DNA of 64,000 nt, taken from assembly GCA_017467965.1 (NCBI GenBank), contig JAFUJZ010000013.1:1-64000 (forward strand). The letters run 5' to 3'. Below are positions 8,816 through 18,180 of this stretch, piece by piece. The notes beneath the pieces are model-generated. The model had not been told where the DNA came from, did not search any database, and saw only the letters and a list, made by a program, of their open reading frames with translations. The stretch is from Clostridia bacterium. GTDB taxonomy: Bacteria > Bacillota_A > Clostridia > UMGS1883. The position numbers and the translations under genes were made by a program. Within the stretch, counting starts at the first letter, position 1. Each line of letters opens with the position of its first letter.

Positions 8816-11092
8816 TTATGCCTGCTTAATTTCTTCCATTACGAAGCATTCAACGTTGTCGCCAACCTTGATATCGTTGTAGTTTTCAAAGCCCATACCA
8901 CATTCGTAACCGGAGTTAACTTCCTTTGCGTCGTCCTTAAATCTCTTAAGAGAGGAGAGCATACCTTCGTGGATAACGATACCGTCACGAACAATACGAA
9001 CCTGACAGTGACGTACAATTTTACCGTCAGTTACATATGCACCTGCGATTGTACCTACGCCGGAAACCTTGAATGTATCACGGATATCTGCATGACCGAT
9101 AACAGCTTCGCGGAATTTGGGAGCGAGCATACCCTTCATAGCAGCTTCGATTTCTTCGATAGCTTCGTAAATGATACGGTATGTGCGGATATCAACATCG
9201 TTTGTTTCGCTTGCGCTTCTTGCACCTGCGTCGGGACGAACGTTGAAACCTACGATAATAGCGCTGGAAGCGGCTGCAAGTGTAACGTCGCTTTCTGTGA
9301 TAGCACCTACTGCACCGTGGATAACTCTTACCTTAACTTCCTCGTTACTTATCTTTTCCAAGGACTGCTTAACAGCTTCAACGCTACCCTGAACGTCAGC
9401 CTTAACGATAATATTAAGTGTCTTCATTGCGCCTTCATTCAATACATCAAAGAGGTTGTCAAGACTTACCTTTGTAGCAGCCTTAACCTTTTCGTCCTTA
9501 ATCTTCTGCTTTCTTGCTTCTACAACGTTTCTTGCAGCTCTTTCGTCGTCTACAACGTAGAAAGTATCGCCGCCTTCGGGTGTTTCGGAAAGCCCGATGA
9601 TTTCAACAGGTGTGGAGGGACCAGCTTCTTTAATCTTCTTACCCTTGTGGTCTGTCATTGCTCTAACTCTGCCGACAGCTGTACCTGCAACGATAATATC
9701 ACCGGATTTAAGTGTACCGTTCTGAACGAGTACTGTAGCAACAGGACCGCGACCCTTGTCAAGCTTGGATTCAACAACTGTACCCTTTGCCTGACGGTTG
9801 GGGTTAGCCTTTAATTCCTTAAGCTCAGCTGTAAGAGTGAGCATTTCAAGAAGGTTGTCAATACCGATATTCTGCTTTGCACTAACTTCAACGCAGACAA
9901 CATCGCCGCCCCATTCTTCGGGAACAAGACCATGCTCTGTGAGTTCCTGCTTAACTCTGTCGGGGTTAGCGCCTTCGCGGTCAATCTTGTTGATTGCAAC
10001 GATGATACTTACCTCTGCAGCCTTTGCGTGGTTGATAGCTTCGATTGTCTGAGGCATGATACCGTCATCTGCCGCAACAACAATAATTGCAATATCTGTA
10101 ACCATTGCACCACGAAGTCTCATAGCTGTGAAAGCTTCGTGACCGGGTGTATCAAGGAAAGTAATCTTCTTGCCGTCAACTGTTACTGTGTACGCACCGA
10201 TATGCTGTGTGATACCGCCTGCTTCTGTTGCTGTAACGTTGGCGTTTCTGATGCAGTCAAGAAGACTTGTTTTACCGTGGTCAACGTGACCCATTACAAC
10301 AACAACAGGAGGACGGGGGAGAAGATCCTTTTCCTCATCGGGAGTATCGTTGAAGAGCTTTTCTTCAGCTGTAACGATAATCTCTCTTTCAACCTCAGCA
10401 CCCATATCCTCAGCAATCATGCTTGCTTCATCAAAGCCGATTGTCTGGTTAACTGTTGCCATAATGCCAAGTGTCATAAGACGCTTGATGATTTCAACGG
10501 GACTGCACTTTAATTCCTTTGCCAAATCGCCCACTGTGATTTCATCAGGAATAAGAATATGGAGCTTTTCCTGCTTCTTTTCTTTCTGCTTCTTTTCAAC
10601 CATTTCCTCAGAGGGCTGGTTCTTCTTGGACTGGTTCTGGTTTTTGTTTTTATTCTTCTTTATCTTCTGCTTGTTTGTTTCTGTATCCTTAATATGAACA
10701 TTAACAAGACTTTCAGCTTTTTCTGTCTTAAGCTGCTGGTCAAGGTCAACTGCGTTGGTACGTGTATCAACGTAGCGAACTTCCTTTTTGATAGTAATCT
10801 TATCTTCGATAGGCTCTTCCTTGGCACTTTCGTTCTTATCAGCCTTTTTCCCGGACTTCTCTTCACCGTTCTTGGGTGCTTCTGTCTGGAAGCCTGCACG
10901 CAAAACTGCCTCCAAATCTTCGCCCTTGTCGTTTTTCTGTGTATAGTATTCGAGGATAATGTCCATTTCCTCAGCTTCCAAAGAGCTCATGTAGCTCTTT
11001 CCGGTTACGTGGTACTTTTCCAAAACTTCTAATATTTCCTTATTGGGAACACCGAACTGCTTTGAAATTTCGTGTATTTTAGGTTTAGCCAT
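8816..11092 (-). CDS. infB: Translation initiation factor IF-2
   Basis: GTPase that brings fMet-tRNA to the ribosome during initiation. 758 residues: an N-terminal IF2_N helix domain ([16 protein letters not shown]), a charged lysine/glutamate-rich linker (about 75-180), a second IF2_N domain, then the G domain with [16 protein letters not shown] (G1), [14 protein letters not shown] (G3) and INKIDR (G4). Domains II, III and IV complete the C-terminal half, ending with the tRNA-binding part. Length is typical for Clostridia, with a shorter linker than in E. coli (890). It overlaps the ylxQ gene by 8 bases. Confidence 0.97.
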   Translation of the reverse strand: MAKPKIHEISKQFGVPNKEILEVLEKYHVTGKSYMSSLEAEEMDIILEYYTQKNDKGEDLEAVLRAGFQTEAPKNGEEKSGKKADKNESAKEEPIEDKITIKKEVRYVDTRTNAVDLDQQLKTEKAESLVNVHIKDTETNKQKIKKNKNKNQNQSKKNQPSEEMVEKKQKEKKQEKLHILIPDEITVGDLAKELKCSPVEIIKRLMTLGIMATVNQTIGFDEASMIAEDMGAEVEREIIVTAEEKLFNDTPDEEKDLLPRPPVVVVMGHVDHGKTSLLDCIRNANVTATEAGGITQHIGAYTVTVDGKKITFLDTPGHEAFTAMRLRGAMVTDIAIIVVAADDGIMPQTIEAINHAKAAEVSIIVAINKIDREGANPDRVKQELTEHGLVPEEWGGDVVCVEVSAKQNIGIDNLLEMLTLTAELKELKANPNRQAKGTVVESKLDKGRGPVATVLVQNGTLKSGDIIVAGTAVGRVRAMTDHKGKKIKEAGPSTPVEIIGLSETPEGGDTFYVVDDERAARNVVEARKQKIKDEKVKAATKVSLDNLFDVLNEGAMKTLNIIVKADVQGSVEAVKQSLEKISNEEVKVRVIHGAVGAITESDVTLAAASSAIIVGFNVRPDAGARSASETNDVDIRTYRIIYEAIEEIEAAMKGMLAPKFREAVIGHADIRDTFKVSGVGTIAGAYVTDGKIVRHCQVRIVRDGIVIHEGMLSSLKRFKDDAKEVNSGYECGMGFENYNDIKVGDNVECFVMEEIKQA

Positions 11093-11399
11093 TTACGCCA
11101 CCTCCGTATAATTTTAGAATAGCCGATGCAAAGTTTTCATCACAGATTGCAACCGCCGTAACATCCTTTTTGCCTACTGCATGGCTAAGGGCTTGCTTAT
11201 CTGCAACCGTGATAACCTTTACATTGGTATTTTTACATTTTGCTTCAATACTGCGACGGTTACTCTGCCCTAAATCGGAGGGCAGGATAACAAGTTTTGC
11301 TTTGCCTTCATCGCAGGCGGCAAGCGTTAAAAACGCGCCGAACTTTACCTTGCCGGCTCTCACGGCAAGTCCTGTCATAGATAATATTTTAGTATGCAA
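11085..11399 (-). CDS. ylxQ: L7Ae-family RNA-binding protein (YlxQ)
   Basis: Small K-turn-binding protein of the L7Ae/L30e family. The 104 residues show [36 protein letters not shown] and [29 protein letters not shown], the family's RNA-binding face. It is encoded between ylxR and infB in most Firmicutes; an exact role remains unsettled though RNA binding is expected. It begins six bases after ylxR. Confidence 0.88.
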   Translation of the reverse strand: MHTKILSMTGLAVRAGKVKFGAFLTLAACDEGKAKLVILPSDLGQSNRRSIEAKCKNTNVKVITVADKQALSHAVGKKDVTAVAICDENFASAILKLYGGGVNG

Positions 11400-11404
11400 T
11401 TAAA

Positions 11405-11659
11405 TCATTCCCCAATTTTTTCATTTACTGCGCTGAAAACCTCCAAAGGAATCTGACATTTAAAAGCTCTTTCAAAACCCTTTGTTTTGGAAAGCTTTTC
11501 AAAACATTCGCGGCTTTTGCATATATATGCGCCTCTTCCGGGCATTTTGCCTGTAGCGTCATACATTATTTCACCGTCTTTGTTTTTTACTACCCTTATA
11601 AGAGATTTTTTATCCTGCATTTTTCGGCAGACAACGCACATTCTTTCGGGCAAACTCAT
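11405..11659 (-). CDS. rnpM: YlxR/DUF448 RNA-binding protein (RnpM)
   Basis: 84 residues with the YlxR signature RMCVVCRKMQDKKSLIRVVK and PGRGAYICKSRECFEKL. In B. subtilis YlxR (RnpM) binds RNase P RNA and modulates tRNA processing. It overlaps the nusA stop by 4 bases and is coupled to it. The first CxxC, C-x2-C and later Cys are in place. Confidence 0.9.
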   Translation of the reverse strand: MSLPERMCVVCRKMQDKKSLIRVVKNKDGEIMYDATGKMPGRGAYICKSRECFEKLSKTKGFERAFKCQIPLEVFSAVNEKIGE

Positions 11660-12693
11660 ACCTGACTGTCTCCCTTAATGTCAATCTTCCAGCCTGTAAG
11701 ACGTGCTGCAAGACGTGCATTCTGACCTTCCTTGCCGATAGCAAGTGAAAGCTGGAAATCGGGAACTGTTACAAATGCGCTCTTTGCTTCTTCATCAACA
11801 GTTACTGTAGAAACTGTTGCAGGGTTAAGTGCTGCGCTGATGTATTTTGCAATATCTTCGTCGTAAAGGATGATGTCAACCTTTTCGCCGCCGAGTGCAT
11901 CACATACAGCTGCAACTCTTGCGCCCTTGGGGCCTACGCAGCTGCCTACGGGATCAACGTTTTCATTTTCGGAGTAAACAGCAATCTTTGTACGGCTGCC
12001 GGCTTCACGAGCGATAGACTTGATAACAACTGTACCATCCTGGATTTCGGGAACTTCCTGACTGAAAAATCTCTTTACCATGCCGGGGTGAGTTCTGGAA
12101 ACAAGGAGCTGGAGAGACTTTGTAGATTTCTTAACCTCTAAGATATAAACCTTTACCATGTCGCCAACTGCGAGCTCTTCGCCGGGAATCTGTTCGCTGG
12201 GTGCAAGGAGTGCTTCGGCATTGCCCATGTCAAGGAAAATACCGCGCTTTTCGATTTTAACAACCTTACCTGTCAAAATGTCGTTTTCCTTATCGGAGAA
12301 CTGCATGAACACGTTGCCACGTTCAGCTTCGCGGATTTTCTGAACAACCATTTGCTTGGCTGTCTGAGCGGCAATTCTGCCGAATGTTGCGGGGTCAGCA
12401 GGGAACTCAACCTTGTCGCCAATCTGATAACGAACAGAGATTTCTCTTGCTTCTTCCAATGTGATGTCTGTAGAATCGTCAATAACCTCTTCTACAACTG
12501 TTTTTTCTGCCCAAACCTTCATTGCACCACTCTTGCGGTCAACTGTCGCATAGCAGATAAAGTTAGGACCATAGTTTTTCTTGTACGCTGTGATAAGTGC
12601 TGTTTCCAAGGCTTCGCACATAACTTCCTTGGAAATGTTTTTCTCTTTCTCGAGAGCTTCGAGAGCTTCGATAAGTTCTTTGTTTGCTTTCAT
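11656..12693 (-). CDS. nusA: Transcription termination/antitermination factor NusA
   Basis: RNA polymerase-associated factor that stimulates pausing and intrinsic termination and helps antitermination on rRNA operons. 345 residues: N-terminal polymerase-binding domain (about 1-125, LIEALEALEKEKNISKEV), S1 domain (about 130-200, LTGKVVKIEKRGIFLDMG), and two KH domains (AREAGSRTKIAVYSENENV, DPVGSCVGPKGARVAAV and LAIGKEGQNARLAARLTGW). No C-terminal acidic repeats, as expected for Firmicutes. It follows rimP by 32 bases. Confidence 0.96.
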   Translation of the reverse strand: MKANKELIEALEALEKEKNISKEVMCEALETALITAYKKNYGPNFICYATVDRKSGAMKVWAEKTVVEEVIDDSTDITLEEAREISVRYQIGDKVEFPADPATFGRIAAQTAKQMVVQKIREAERGNVFMQFSDKENDILTGKVVKIEKRGIFLDMGNAEALLAPSEQIPGEELAVGDMVKVYILEVKKSTKSLQLLVSRTHPGMVKRFFSQEVPEIQDGTVVIKSIAREAGSRTKIAVYSENENVDPVGSCVGPKGARVAAVCDALGGEKVDIILYDEDIAKYISAALNPATVSTVTVDEEAKSAFVTVPDFQLSLAIGKEGQNARLAARLTGWKIDIKGDSQV

Positions 12694-12725
12694 GATGCTG
12701 TGATTAGCCCCTTTCTTTCTGTGTA

Positions 12726-13181
12726 TTAAAAAGTAATGGCAAGTCTTATTGATGATGTCTTGCCTTTTTCAATTCTTACTGTTCTTTCTCCGATTTTGAG
12801 AGTTAAAAGCGAGTGGTCATAGCCTGTGAGAGTGCCTGTAAGAGTTTTGCTGCCTTCAAAGGGAGCAAAAAGCTTGAGGTCAACATCTTTGCCAAGTGCT
12901 TTTTCAAAATGCCAGTCGCGTGTCAATTTGCGGTCCATACCGGGGGAGGATACCTCAAAAATGTATGCCTCCTTTATGGGGTCAAGCTCGTCAAGCTTTT
13001 CGTTAACCTTTCGACTTACATTTTCGCAATCCTCAATGGATACGCCGCCGTCCTTGTCAATGAAAAGTCTGAGATAGTAGTCGCCGCCTTCTTTTTTGTA
13101 TTCGCATTCGTAAACATATACGCCGCATTCTTCACAAATGGGAGTAGCGATTTCTTCAAGAAGAGCTTCGTTTTTTGCCAT
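12726..13181 (-). CDS. rimP: Ribosome maturation factor RimP
   Basis: Assists maturation of the 30S subunit. The 151-residue protein has the N-terminal domain with GVYVYECEYKKEGGDYYLRLFID and the conserved SIEDCENVSRKVNEKLDE and VSSPGMDRKLTR motifs, then a C-terminal SH3-like domain. The start at 13181 is preceded by GGAGGTG at ideal distance; the frame continues 31 codons upstream without one and through the leader hairpin. It heads the nusA/infB operon. Confidence 0.95.
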   Translation of the reverse strand: MAKNEALLEEIATPICEECGVYVYECEYKKEGGDYYLRLFIDKDGGVSIEDCENVSRKVNEKLDELDPIKEAYIFEVSSPGMDRKLTRDWHFEKALGKDVDLKLFAPFEGSKTLTGTLTGYDHSLLTLKIGERTVRIEKGKTSSIRLAITF

Positions 13182-13206
13182 AAAGTCCACCTCCAACAAT
13201 ACAAAA

Positions 13207-13230
13207 GAGTGGACCTTCTGCCCACTCTTA
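13207..13230 (-). promoter_or_regulatory. rimP leader hairpin (candidate attenuator)
   Basis: On the minus strand the leader reads AAGAGTGG, a 9-base loop, then CCACTCTT followed by TTGT. The 8-base stem with a short T-run lies between the promoter (13246-13274) and the rimP ribosome binding site. Similar GAGTGGG hairpins stand before rimP in many Firmicutes, and NusA, encoded in the operon, acts at such hairpins, so attenuation by NusA is a reasonable inference. Confidence 0.55.
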
Positions 13231-13245
13231 CCTGAATACAGCTTG

Positions 13246-13274
13246 ATTATACCATTGTTTGCCTGTAAATGCAA
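13246..13274 (-). promoter_or_regulatory. Sigma-A promoter of the rimP-nusA-infB operon
   Basis: TTGCAT (13269-13274), a 17-base spacer and TATAAT (13246-13251) on the minus strand, about 65 bases before rimP. Confidence 0.7.
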
Positions 13275-13303
13275 GAGTTTTTTCTATATAAATAAGAAAA
13301 AAC

Positions 13304-13332
13304 TTGAAGATTTGGTACAATAATAGTATAAT
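13304..13332 (+). promoter_or_regulatory. Sigma-A promoter of polA
   Basis: TTGAAG (13304-13309), 17 bases, TATAAT (13327-13332). It diverges from the rimP promoter. Confidence 0.65.
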
Positions 13333-13351
13333 GAGTGAGTAATTGCAACAT

Positions 13352-13375
13352 GGGCGACCGCAGGTAGCCCCTACA
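13352..13375 (+). repeat. Short intergenic palindrome ending in CCCCTACA
   Basis: GGGC (13352-13355) pairs with GCCC (13367-13370), followed by CTACA. It resembles the copy at 2665-2694 and sits in the polA leader, 15 bases before the start codon. Confidence 0.45.
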
Positions 13376-13389
13376 ATGGGAGATTAGAA

Positions 13390-15885
13390 ATGGAAACTTT
13401 AATGATAATTGACGGTAACAGTATAATAAACCGTGCCTACTACGGAATAAGACCTCTTTCAACAAAGGAGGGTATTCCCACTAACGGTATTTTCGGGTTT
13501 ATGAATATTCTCCTAAAGCATCTTGAGGATGTTAAGCCCGAGTATCTTTTGGTGGCTTTTGACCTTAAAGCTCCCACCTTCCGACATAAGGAGTATTCCG
13601 AATACAAGGCGCAAAGAAAAGGTATGCCCGACGACTTGGCGGCACAGCTGCCTCATCTTAAGGAGCTTCTTGGAGCAATGAATGTAAAAATGCTGTCTCA
13701 GGAAGGCTTTGAAGCGGACGACATCATCGGTACGGTTGCCACAATGTGCGAAAAGGAAAACATAAAGTGTGTGATAGTAACAGGCGATAAGGACGATTTG
13801 CAGCTTGCAAGCGACAAAACGCACATCCTTCTCACCACAACCAGAATGGGACAGACAACGGTTGAGGATTTTGACAAGGATGCCTTTTGTGAAAAATACC
13901 ACATAACACCCGAGGAATTTATCGATGTAAAGGCACTTATGGGTGACAGTTCCGACAATATCCCCGGCGTACCCGGAATAGGCGAAAAAACAGCCTTTAC
14001 ATTGATTGAAAATTTCCATTCTCTTGAGGGTATTTACGAAAATATTGATTCGGATATTATAAAAAAAGCTCAAAGGCAAAAGCTTACCGACGGCAAAGAC
14101 AGCGCATATATGAGCCGACACTTGGCAACTATTGTACGGGATATGCCCCTTGAATTGGATTTTGAAGAGGCAAGACGCGGCACATTTGACAATGAAAAGC
14201 TTGTAAAAAAGCTTGCCGAGCTTGAAATGAAAAAGCTTGCTGACCGCTTGGGCGTTGAAAGCACAGCCGAGAAAGTCCAAACAGTTGAGGTTAAAGATGC
14301 AACGGAGAATGTTATTTCCGCCCTTTCCGAAAAGGACAAATTTTTCTTCACCTTAACCGACGACGCGGTTATGTTTTGCACAGATGCGGCATATACTGCA
14401 AATGCACAAAGCTTAAAGCATATATTTGAAAACGAAAAAATCGAAAAATATACTATCGACCACAAAAAAGTAAAGCACCAGCTTAAGGATTCGGGCATTA
14501 ACTTAAAGGGCAAGTACTATGACTTTGCACTGGCACAGTATGTTATTAATCCCTCGGAAAAAAACTATGATTTAGCCGCTTTATGTGCTGATTTTTCATT
14601 GCCCGAAAATGTGACAAGCCTTCCATTGCTTTGTGATAAGCAGCTTAAGGTGATAAGTGAACGCGGTCAGGAAAAGCTTCTTTTTGAAATCGAGCTTCCT
14701 CTTTCCGATGTGTTATATTCCATGGAAAATGAGGGCTTTCTCGTAAATCGCGACGCTCTCAGTGATTTTGGCACAATGCTCGGCGAAAGACTTAATGCAC
14801 TTGAAGATGCAATTTATTTTATGGCGGGACGTGAGTTTAACATTAACTCCACAAAACAGCTGGGCGTGATTTTGTTTGAAGAAATGGGCTTGCCCGTTGT
14901 AAAAAAGACAAAAACGGGTTATTCTACCGACAGCGAGGTTTTGGAAAAGCTTTCGGGCAAGCACGAGATTGTTGACCTTATACAGGAATACCGTGTGCTT
15001 ATGAAGTTAAAGTCCACCTATGCGGACGGACTCTTGACGGTTATCGCACCCGACGGCAGGATTCATTCGACACTCAATCAGACCATTACCCAAACGGGCA
15101 GATTAAGTTCCACCGAGCCCAATTTGCAGAATATTCCCACACGCACAAGCCTTGGCCGCGAAATCAGAAAAATGTTTGTGGCAAAGGACGGCTATAGTCT
15201 TGTAGGTGCGGACTATTCGCAGATTGAGCTGAGAGTTCTGGCGCATATATCCGAGGATAAGAACATGACGGATGCCTTTTTGCATGATATTGATATCCAC
15301 CGTATGACGGCATCACAGGTGTTCAATGTTCCTGATTTCCTCGTGACAGACGAGATGCGTTCTGCGGCAAAGACCGTTAATTTCGGTATTATTTATGGAC
15401 AGGGTGATTTCGGCTTAAGTAAAGAACTCAAAATTTCCGTAAAAAACGCAAGGGCATACATCGAAAGCTATTTTACAAAGTACGAAGGCGTAAGAAAATA
15501 CATGAACGAAACCATTGAAAAAGCAAAGGAAGACGGTTTTGTAACAACGATTTTTTCAAGGCGCAGATATATTGATGAATTAAAAGCAAAAAACCGTAAC
15601 CTTGTTGCCTTTGGCGAACGCTGTGCCATGAATACACCAATTCAGGGCAGTGCGGCTGATATAATCAAGATTGCCATGGTAAAGGTATACGACGCCTTAA
15701 AGGAAAAGTGCCCACAGAGCCATCTTGTAATGCAGGTGCACGATGAACTCATCGTAGAGGCACACGAAACAGAAAAAGAACTTGTTTCCAAAATCCTCAA
15801 GGAGGAAATGGAAAATGCAGTGAAATTAAACGTACCTCTTATTGCAGAGGTGAAATCGGGAAAAAGCTGGTACGAAACAAAATAA
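13390..15885 (+). CDS. polA: DNA polymerase I
   Basis: Repair and Okazaki-fragment polymerase. 831 residues in three parts. The N-terminal 5'-3' exonuclease (about 1-285) has MIIDGNSIINRAYYG, EADDIIGT, TGDKDDLQL and GDSSDNIPGVPGIGEKTA. The middle 3'-5' exonuclease-like domain (about 300-460) lacks the DxE and YxxxD metal residues and should not proofread, as in other Firmicutes and Thermus. The polymerase domain (about 470-831) has TGRLSSTEPNLQNIP, the ADYSQIELRVLAHIS motif A, the KTVNFGIIYG O-helix and VMQVHDELIVEAH motif C. The start follows GGGAGATTAGAA. coaE lies downstream after a hairpin. Confidence 0.96.
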   Translation: METLMIIDGNSIINRAYYGIRPLSTKEGIPTNGIFGFMNILLKHLEDVKPEYLLVAFDLKAPTFRHKEYSEYKAQRKGMPDDLAAQLPHLKELLGAMNVKMLSQEGFEADDIIGTVATMCEKENIKCVIVTGDKDDLQLASDKTHILLTTTRMGQTTVEDFDKDAFCEKYHITPEEFIDVKALMGDSSDNIPGVPGIGEKTAFTLIENFHSLEGIYENIDSDIIKKAQRQKLTDGKDSAYMSRHLATIVRDMPLELDFEEARRGTFDNEKLVKKLAELEMKKLADRLGVESTAEKVQTVEVKDATENVISALSEKDKFFFTLTDDAVMFCTDAAYTANAQSLKHIFENEKIEKYTIDHKKVKHQLKDSGINLKGKYYDFALAQYVINPSEKNYDLAALCADFSLPENVTSLPLLCDKQLKVISERGQEKLLFEIELPLSDVLYSMENEGFLVNRDALSDFGTMLGERLNALEDAIYFMAGREFNINSTKQLGVILFEEMGLPVVKKTKTGYSTDSEVLEKLSGKHEIVDLIQEYRVLMKLKSTYADGLLTVIAPDGRIHSTLNQTITQTGRLSSTEPNLQNIPTRTSLGREIRKMFVAKDGYSLVGADYSQIELRVLAHISEDKNMTDAFLHDIDIHRMTASQVFNVPDFLVTDEMRSAAKTVNFGIIYGQGDFGLSKELKISVKNARAYIESYFTKYEGVRKYMNETIEKAKEDGFVTTIFSRRRYIDELKAKNRNLVAFGERCAMNTPIQGSAADIIKIAMVKVYDALKEKCPQSHLVMQVHDELIVEAHETEKELVSKILKEEMENAVKLNVPLIAEVKSGKSWYETK

Positions 15886-15929
15886 AATATTAAGATTTTA
15901 TTTTGTAGTGAAGAGTGAATTTGTATGGT

Positions 15930-15954
15930 AAGAATTTTGCTTTGCAAAATTCTT
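15930..15954 (+). terminator. AT-rich stem-loop between polA and coaE
   Basis: AAGAATTTTGC and GCAAAATTCTT form a perfect 11-base stem around TTT, followed by TTGATT. It could be a weak terminator of polA, with coaE expressed by read-through, or a dispersed palindrome, since the U-tract is poor. Confidence 0.5.
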
Positions 15955-15971
15955 TTGATTGGAGAGATAAC

Positions 15972-16565
15972 ATGAAAGGCAGATTGGTATTAGGCATCAC
16001 AGGCGGTTCTGGAAGCGGTAAAAGCCAGGTGTGCAAGCTCCTTGCGTCCATGGGTGCTCATATTATAGATGCGGACGAAATCGGTCACAGCGTGACTGCC
16101 CGCAAGGATGTTTTGAAAGAAATTGAGGTTGCTTTTGGCAAGGAATATATAAAAGAGGACGGCACACTTGACCGTAAAATGCTCGGTCAGCTGGTGTTTT
16201 CATCTCCCGAAGCACTCGAAACCCTTAACGTGATAACCCACAAAAAAATATTTGACGAAATCGAAAAGATACTCAAAAAATCCTACAGCGAAATCATTGC
16301 GATAGACGCGGCTGTTTTAAAACAGACGAGGCTCAAAAACCTTTGCGATTTTGTTGTTGCGGTTGTAGCACCCCAGGACCAGAGAGTAAAGCGTATCATG
16401 CAGCGAGATTTTCTTACTGAGGAAATGGCTTTTAAGCGTATCAACTCTCAACCCTCCGATGCACAGTATGCCCACGGCGTTGATTTTGTCATCCTTAACA
16501 ACGGCAATGTGGAAAATCTCAACCGCAGAGTTATAGAAATTTTCCAAACCATACGAGACGAATAA
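15972..16565 (+). CDS. coaE: Dephospho-CoA kinase
   Basis: Last step of coenzyme A synthesis: phosphorylates dephospho-CoA at the ribose 3'-OH. The 197 residues begin LVLGITGGSGSGKSQVCK (P-loop), then DADEIGH, the LGQLVFSSPEALETLN lid region and QRVKRIMQRDFLTEEMAFKRI. The ATG at 15972 is preceded by TTGGAGAG; the longer frame from 15915 runs through the intergenic hairpin and is rejected. polA-coaE order is common in Firmicutes (there often with mutM between); a lytic transglycosylase follows, as is also usual. Confidence 0.94.
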   Translation: MKGRLVLGITGGSGSGKSQVCKLLASMGAHIIDADEIGHSVTARKDVLKEIEVAFGKEYIKEDGTLDRKMLGQLVFSSPEALETLNVITHKKIFDEIEKILKKSYSEIIAIDAAVLKQTRLKNLCDFVVAVVAPQDQRVKRIMQRDFLTEEMAFKRINSQPSDAQYAHGVDFVILNNGNVENLNRRVIEIFQTIRDE

Positions 16566-16696
16566 GCTGATAAAATACTCATATCACTACTTTATTATGG
16601 CGGCGCACATAGTACAGCACCACAACAAAACGGCAATCTGAGGGTTTTTCTCTCGCATTAGAAAAACTAACATTATTCCTTGAAAGGAATGAAAAA

Positions 16697-17242
16697 ATGA
16701 AAATTCTCAAAAAAACTGTTGCCATGCTTTTACTTGTGGCAGTGCTTTTTACGGCAATAGGTGTCATATATTATCTTTATCCGTTAAAATACACCTCCGA
16801 TATACGAGATTGCAGTGAAGAAATGGGCGTTGACCCGCATCTTGTAGCGGCACTTGTTAAAGCTGAAAGCAACTTCGACCGTGACGCACAATCCGGTGCC
16901 GGGGCAAAGGGCGTTATGCAGCTTACTGATGAAACAGCGAAGTTTTGTGCCGACAAGCTGGGGATAGAGCTTAAGGACGGCGACATATACAACCCCGATA
17001 TAAATATCCGCTTGGGGGTTTATTACCTTAAACGCACGCTTGAGCTTTTTGACGGTGACGTAACCCTTGCCGTTGCGGCATATAATGCAGGAGAGGGTAG
17101 GGTGCGCGAGTGGCTTAATGACAAGCGATACTCCTCCGACGGAAAGACTCTTCATACAATACCCTATGAGGAGACCAAAAATCATATAGAGAAAATACAG
17201 ACCTATCAAAAAGTGTACAAAATACTGTACCCAAATCTGTAA
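16697..17242 (+). CDS. Membrane-anchored lytic transglycosylase (SLT family)
   Basis: Cleaves the glycan strands of peptidoglycan with formation of 1,6-anhydro-muramic acid. The 181-residue protein has one N-terminal hydrophobic segment (about 8-27, signal anchor), then a soluble SLT/goose-lysozyme fold (about 40-175). Catalytic Glu lies in ALVKAESNFDRDAQSGAGAK, followed by GVMQLTDETA, YYLKRTLELF and the closing AVAAYNAGEGRVREWL. Such genes follow coaE in many Clostridia. An IS3-family element is inserted about 40 bases after its stop, so its own terminator may have been displaced. Confidence 0.9.
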   Translation: MKILKKTVAMLLLVAVLFTAIGVIYYLYPLKYTSDIRDCSEEMGVDPHLVAALVKAESNFDRDAQSGAGAKGVMQLTDETAKFCADKLGIELKDGDIYNPDINIRLGVYYLKRTLELFDGDVTLAVAAYNAGEGRVREWLNDKRYSSDGKTLHTIPYEETKNHIEKIQTYQKVYKILYPNL

Positions 17243-17301
17243 TAAAAGAGCACTGCGTATGCTGAAGTAGTCAATACTTTGTAGACACAAAAAAGAATAT
17301 T

Positions 17302-18180
17302 TTAAACTGCCTGTTCAAGTCTGTATTGAACAGGCGGTTTTCTTTTTAACTTTCTGATAGGTTTTACATAATTAAAATAGTATACAGCGTCATCAATAAC
17401 TTCCGGCAGATTATCACACTTCCAATATCTGAAGTGTGAACGCAAAACATCTTTAAACCTTCCAAAGAATGATTCAATTACTGCGTTATCTCTTGGATTT
17501 CCTGCTCTTGACATACTTTGAATTACATTGTATGATTTAAGTAGGTTACAATAACCGGCTGATGAGTACTGAACACCCTGGTCGCTGTGGAAAAGGATTT
17601 GGGTTTCGGTGCTCTTTGCTTTTTCGAGGATTCTTTTTGCCGGCTTCATAACAAGAAAATTATCAAAAGTATCACTTAATTCATAGTCAAGTATTTCGTT
17701 GTTGAATAAATCCAAATAACAAGCAAAGTAATACCATTTGCTCTTGTATTTTATGTATGTAACATCTGTTACAATTTTCTGCATGGGCTTTTCTGAATAA
17801 AAGTTTCTGTTTAATATGTTTGAAAATCTGTCGTGTTCCAAGCCACCGCTTTTGGGACTTTTTTGTTTTCTCACATATCCGTGAATACCTAAACGTTTCA
17901 TGGATTTCCATACCGATATATCGGAAACAATCCAACCGTACATGTTGAGCAAAGTGTCTGCAATTGTCCTGTACCCTTGTGTGGGATAATGTGAATGTAT
18001 GTCAGCAACATAGTAATCCAATTCCTGTTGTTGCAGCTCGTAACGGTTTAAGCTTCCTTTTCGTTTAAGCCATTTGTAGTACCCGCTACGTGAAACCTCA
18101 TATACTTCGCAAAGTTCTTTTATTGAATGATTGCAACTTTCTTTTTCAATGCAGGCATAAATCTGTTGTATTACTTTCTT
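17302..18180 (-). CDS. IS3-family transposase OrfB (DDE), made by -1 frameshift
   Basis: Catalytic part of the transposase, about 292 residues after the shift. It reads from K-K-V-I-Q-Q-I-Y through the HTH_21 segment (CEVYEVSRSGYYKWL) and YPTQGYRTI to the rve integrase core. The DDE triad is visible: IVTDVTYIKYKSK (first Asp), LFHSDQGVQYSS (second Asp) and RDNAVIESFFGRFK (Glu). No good independent start codon exists; a TTG at 18021 would leave out the helix-turn-helix. It is best read as the continuation of OrfA at the AAAAAG run at 18178-18183, one frame back. Confidence 0.88.
   Translation of the reverse strand, partial: KKVIQQIYACIEKESCNHSIKELCEVYEVSRSGYYKWLKRKGSLNRYELQQQELDYYVADIHSHYPTQGYRTIADTLLNMYGWIVSDISVWKSMKRLGIHGYVRKQKSPKSGGLEHDRFSNILNRNFYSEKPMQKIVTDVTYIKYKSKWYYFACYLDLFNNEILDYELSDTFDNFLVMKPAKRILEKAKSTETQILFHSDQGVQYSSAGYCNLLKSYNVIQSMSRAGNPRDNAVIESFFGRFKDVLRSHFRYWKCDNLPEVIDDAVYYFNYVKPIRKLKRKPPVQYRLEQAV

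Noticed and set aside
8753..9814. Open frame of 353 codons on the plus strand opposite infB
   Set aside because: It is antisense to the well-supported infB gene, has odd Cys/Asn-rich composition, and no ribosome binding site or homology; it results from the biased codon use of infB.
17243..17330. Target-site duplication at the ends of the IS3 element
   Set aside because: The 3-5 bases next to the two tips (ACTT on the left, TCTT on the right) do not match convincingly.
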